A DNA stretch of 8,061 bases from Chitinophagaceae bacterium. GTDB taxonomy: Bacteria; Bacteroidota; Bacteroidia; Chitinophagales; Chitinophagaceae. The stretch is taken from assembly GCA_003167015.1 (NCBI GenBank), contig PMUF01000618.1, forward strand, positions 1 to 8,061, read 5' to 3'. Position numbers and translations under genes: made by a program. Shown one piece after another: positions 5,798 to 8,061 of this stretch (position 1 is its first letter; every line of letters begins with the position of its first letter). Below the pieces are notes generated by a model. That model saw only the letters and a program-made list of their open reading frames with translations, was not told the origin of the DNA and did not search any database.

Positions 5798-6943
5798 ATG
5801 TCGTTTGCTCAAGTTATCGGTCAATCCCCCGTGAGGGATAGCCTTGTCGAGATGGTGAGGTCGAACAGGCTGAGCCATGCTTTGCTATTTTTGGGTTCGG
5901 AGGGCAGCGGCGCTTTGCCTATGGCGCTGGCTTTTTCGCAATATGTTGTTTGTGAGCGGGCTTTGGCTGAGGGGTTGACGGATGCCTGCGGGGTTTGTCC
6001 TTCCTGTCTTAAAGCGAGCCAACTGGTGCATCCGGATATTCATTATTCCTATCCCGTTATCCCCAAAAAAGCGGGGGACAAGCCGGTGAGTTCGGATTAC
6101 AGTACGGAATGGCGTGAATTCATGGGGCAATATCCCTATGGAAATGCCTATGACTGGCTGCAGTTCATCGGGGCGGAAAACAAGCAGGGGAATATCACCG
6201 CGAATGAGTGCAACGAGATCATTCACAAGCTGAGTCTGAAAAGTTTTGAGAGCGGCTATAAGACCCTGATCCTGTGGATGCCGGAATACCTGGGAAATGA
6301 AGGCAATAAGCTTTTGAAGCTGATCGAGGAGCCGCCGCCGGATACGCTGTTTTTGCTGGTGGCTGAAAACGAATCGCTGATCCTGCCGACCATTCTTTCG
6401 CGGACGCAGCTGGTCAGGATCCCCCTGCCGGATACGGAGGATATCGCCGTGGCACTAATAGAACGGGCGAAGCTCGGAGCGGAGCAGGCACGGCAGATTG
6501 CAGTGCTTTGCGAAGGCAATTACCATGAGGCGCTGCAACTGATGCGGCATGCGGACGATGACTGGCAGGCGGTATTGCGGGAATGGCTGAATGCTATCCT
6601 TAAGACGGGGCCGGTGGCGCAGGTGAAATGGATCGAGGAGATCAGTAAATCGGGGCGGGAAAGGCAAAAACAGTTCCTCCGTTATTTTAATCATCTGCTG
6701 GAGGTGGCCGTCCGGCTGCGCTGTATAGGCGAAGGGCAGCTGCCTATTCCTGATGGGGAAAAGGATATTGCGCTAAAAATCAACAAGATAGCGGATATCG
6801 GTCAGCAAAGGGCCATTATTGGGGAACTGGATAATGCGGCCTATTATATCGAGCGGAATGCCCACGCGAAGATGTTGTTCCACGCGCTGACGATCAAGCT
6901 GTATCATATTTTGGCGGAGCGGAAGGTGACGGTAGTGAGATAG
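5798..6943 (+). CDS. holB: DNA polymerase III subunit delta' (clamp loader)
   Basis: Delta-prime is the stator subunit of the clamp-loader complex that, with delta and DnaX, loads the beta sliding clamp onto primed DNA. The 381 residues begin with MSFAQVIGQSPVRDSL, the normal start of this family. An AAA+ fold is present but the Walker A motif is degenerate, GSEGSGAL at 33-40 with no Lys-Thr/Ser, as expected since delta-prime does not hydrolyse ATP. A zinc module is formed by C52, C64, C67 and C70 (CGVCPSC). NEGNKLLKLIEEPPPDTLFLL at 167-187 is the conserved core, and SRTQ at 201-204 replaces the usual SRCQ. The C-terminal collar helices lie about 245-375. An upstream in-frame ATG at 5753 would add 15 residues encoded by the terminator hairpin, so I chose 5798, which sits right behind the -7 box. 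The next gene, ricT, is also its neighbour in Firmicutes. Confidence 0.94.
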   Translation: MSFAQVIGQSPVRDSLVEMVRSNRLSHALLFLGSEGSGALPMALAFSQYVVCERALAEGLTDACGVCPSCLKASQLVHPDIHYSYPVIPKKAGDKPVSSDYSTEWREFMGQYPYGNAYDWLQFIGAENKQGNITANECNEIIHKLSLKSFESGYKTLILWMPEYLGNEGNKLLKLIEEPPPDTLFLLVAENESLILPTILSRTQLVRIPLPDTEDIAVALIERAKLGAEQARQIAVLCEGNYHEALQLMRHADDDWQAVLREWLNAILKTGPVAQVKWIEEISKSGRERQKQFLRYFNHLLEVAVRLRCIGEGQLPIPDGEKDIALKINKIADIGQQRAIIGELDNAAYYIERNAHAKMLFHALTIKLYHILAERKVTVVR

Positions 6944-7002
6944 GGGCTCCCGGAAGAGGACGCACGAGGGCGCGGCCCGGAAAGACCACAGACGGCTGGT
7001 AT

Positions 7003-7030
7003 CGACTGGTTGCAGGAAAAAAGCCAGTCG
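7003..7030. repeat. Inverted repeat downstream of holB
   Basis: CGACTGG (7003-7009) is an exact inverted repeat of CCAGTCG (7024-7030), extendable by a T-G wobble, with an A-rich loop. It sits 60 bp after the holB stop. No T-run follows on the plus strand, so it is not a standard intrinsic terminator; it may be a 3'-end stabilising hairpin or an operator. Confidence 0.4.
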
Positions 7031-7057
7031 CGGGGGGATAAATACCTGTTTTGTGTG

Positions 7058-7065
7058 TATATTTG
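7058..7065 (+). promoter_or_regulatory. Candidate -7 box upstream of ricT
   Basis: TATATTTG is a perfect match to TAnnTTTG, identical to the holB box. If used, the ricT transcript would carry a leader of about 240 nt. No -33 TTTG is visible at the right spacing. It is followed by the palindrome GGCCATGGCC (7065-7074). Confidence 0.35.
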
Positions 7066-7312
7066 GCCATGGCCCTTAAAGGCCAGTGAAAAGAAGTGTA
7101 TCCGACCGGGCCGGTAAGCGGGTGATTAAGCGGAAAAGGATCATGGCCGTTCGAACAACGTTATCTTGCATCCAATAGAATATATCTTGCCTAATGGCTT
7201 TGCATGATTAGTAGCATCTTTCTGCCGATGCGGTCTCCCCTTCTTTTTGCCGAACAGATCACGGTTTAGTGCAAAGTTCACCATTTTTAACAATTTTAAA
7301 ATCATTTGGGAT

Positions 7313-8061
7313 ATGGGGTGTAGCAATTGTGGAACATCCAAAGGGGGTAAACCGTCCGGTTGCAAGAGCAATGGCGGGTGCAGTACCGGCGGATGTAACC
7401 GGTTGAATGTGCATGACTGGCTGGCCAACCTGCCATTCAGCGATCCGGAGAGCGGCTGTCGGATTGTAGAAATTAGCTTTAATCAGGGTAGCAGAAAGGA
7501 TTATTATCGGAATGCAACGACGCAGCTGTTCGAGAAGGGCGATATGGTCAGCGTGGAAGGCGTCAGCGGGTTCGATGTCGGGGAAGTGACCCTAACAGGC
7601 GAAGTAGTCCGGCTGCAGCTGAAGAAAAAGGGGATCGAAGAGAAAAACCCGGAAATCAAGAGAATATTACGCAGGGCCAGTGACAAGGACCTGGAAATCA
7701 TGCAGCAGAACAAAGCCCGGGAGAGGGATGCCCTAATCCGGTCGAGGGCTATCGCGCGGCAGCTGAAGCTGGATATGAAGATGAGCGAGGTGGAGATCCA
7801 GGCGGATGGCAGAAAAGCGACATTTTTCTATATAGCGGATGACCGGGTGGATTTCCGGGAGCTGATCAAGCTGTATGCCGGGGAATTCCGGTTGAAGGTG
7901 GAGATGCGGCAGATCGGCGCCCGGCAGGAGGCCGCCAAAGTTGGCGGTATCGGTAGCTGCGGCCGGGAACTTTGCTGCAGCACCTGGCTTAGTGATTTCA
8001 AATCGGTCAATACGACGGCAGCCCGGTATCAAAACCTATCGATCAATCAGAGTAAACTGAG
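7313..8061 (+). CDS. ricT: PSP1 domain protein RicT (YaaT family), N-terminal part (runs off right edge)
   Basis: In Bacillus subtilis RicT (YaaT) forms the RicA-RicF-RicT complex, which carries iron-sulfur clusters and promotes RNase Y-dependent mRNA maturation; whether the Bacteroidota protein has partners of this kind is unknown. The visible 249 codons start MGCSNCGTSKGG. Residues 1-30 are Gly- and Cys-rich (C3, C6, C17, C23, C28), an extension absent from the Bacillus protein. The PSP1 core runs from about 49 to the edge: VEISFNQGSRKDYYRN at 52-67, a charged helical segment at about 105-152, and the family signature GARQEAAKVGGIGSCGRELCC at 202-222, whose C216, C221 and C222 correspond to cluster-ligand cysteines. 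The ATG at 7313 is chosen because the protein begins with the typical MGC start; no Shine-Dalgarno is visible. It follows holB, as in Bacillus, though 369 bp away. Confidence 0.93.
   Translation, partial: MGCSNCGTSKGGKPSGCKSNGGCSTGGCNRLNVHDWLANLPFSDPESGCRIVEISFNQGSRKDYYRNATTQLFEKGDMVSVEGVSGFDVGEVTLTGEVVRLQLKKKGIEEKNPEIKRILRRASDKDLEIMQQNKARERDALIRSRAIARQLKLDMKMSEVEIQADGRKATFFYIADDRVDFRELIKLYAGEFRLKVEMRQIGARQEAAKVGGIGSCGRELCCSTWLSDFKSVNTTAARYQNLSINQSKL

Larger units (their letters stand above)
6944..7312. other. 369-bp intergenic region between holB and ricT
   Basis: It is too long for a tight operon. It holds a 7-bp inverted repeat (7003-7030), a perfect -7 box (7058-7065) followed at once by a six-codon open frame (7069-7089), and a small GCATC/GATGC repeat near 7214-7231. 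I find no terminator for holB and no tRNA. A minus-strand open frame crosses the area and overlaps the start of ricT; I regard it as chance. Confidence 0.6.

Noticed and set aside
7141..7428. Minus-strand 95-codon open frame overlapping the start of ricT
   Set aside because: It overlaps the well-supported ricT coding start on the opposite strand, is Pro/Leu-rich in the overlap as expected of a shadow, and matches no family I know.

Overview
The window looks like a stretch of chromosome from a member of the Bacteroidota, most likely the Chitinophagaceae or a close relative. The evidence is a SusC/RagA-type TonB-dependent receptor with its N-terminal carboxypeptidase-regulatory-like domain, an uncharacterised lipoprotein with a C-terminus common in this phylum, a RicT (PSP1) protein with a cysteine-rich N-terminal extension, very little Shine-Dalgarno signal, and several copies of the Bacteroidota -7 promoter box (TAnnTTTG) lying a few bases upstream of start codons. 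The phylum is firm; the family is an inference.

Layout: (1) 1-1328, minus strand: the first 442 codons of a SusC-like receptor, running off the left edge. (2) 1329-2263: a 935-bp divergent intergenic region, AT-rich, without a convincing gene. It ends in a strong plus-strand intrinsic terminator (2078-2113) that no visible gene explains, preceded by a run of inverted repeats (1889-2010). This is the best candidate for something undescribed here: a small structured RNA, or an attenuating leader for radA. (3) 2264-5053, plus strand: radA (DNA repair/branch migration) followed after 9 bp by a lipoprotein built of an Ig-like domain and a predicted right-handed parallel beta-helix. (4) 5183-5707: an exported thiol (2-Cys) glutathione peroxidase, closed by a clear intrinsic terminator at 5743-5779. 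(5) 5798-6943: holB, the clamp-loader delta-prime subunit, with a perfect -7 box 5 bp before its start codon. (6) 6944-7312: a 369-bp gap with one perfect -7 box, a hairpin and no convincing gene. (7) 7313-8061: ricT (PSP1 domain), running off the right edge.

The genes are mostly housekeeping: recombination (radA), replication (holB), RNA-processing/iron-sulfur biology (ricT), oxidative-stress defence (gpx), and nutrient uptake (susC). The holB-ricT neighbourhood is also known from Firmicutes such as Bacillus subtilis, so its appearance here is an old linkage. I see no mobile element, CRISPR array, tRNA, rRNA or defence system.
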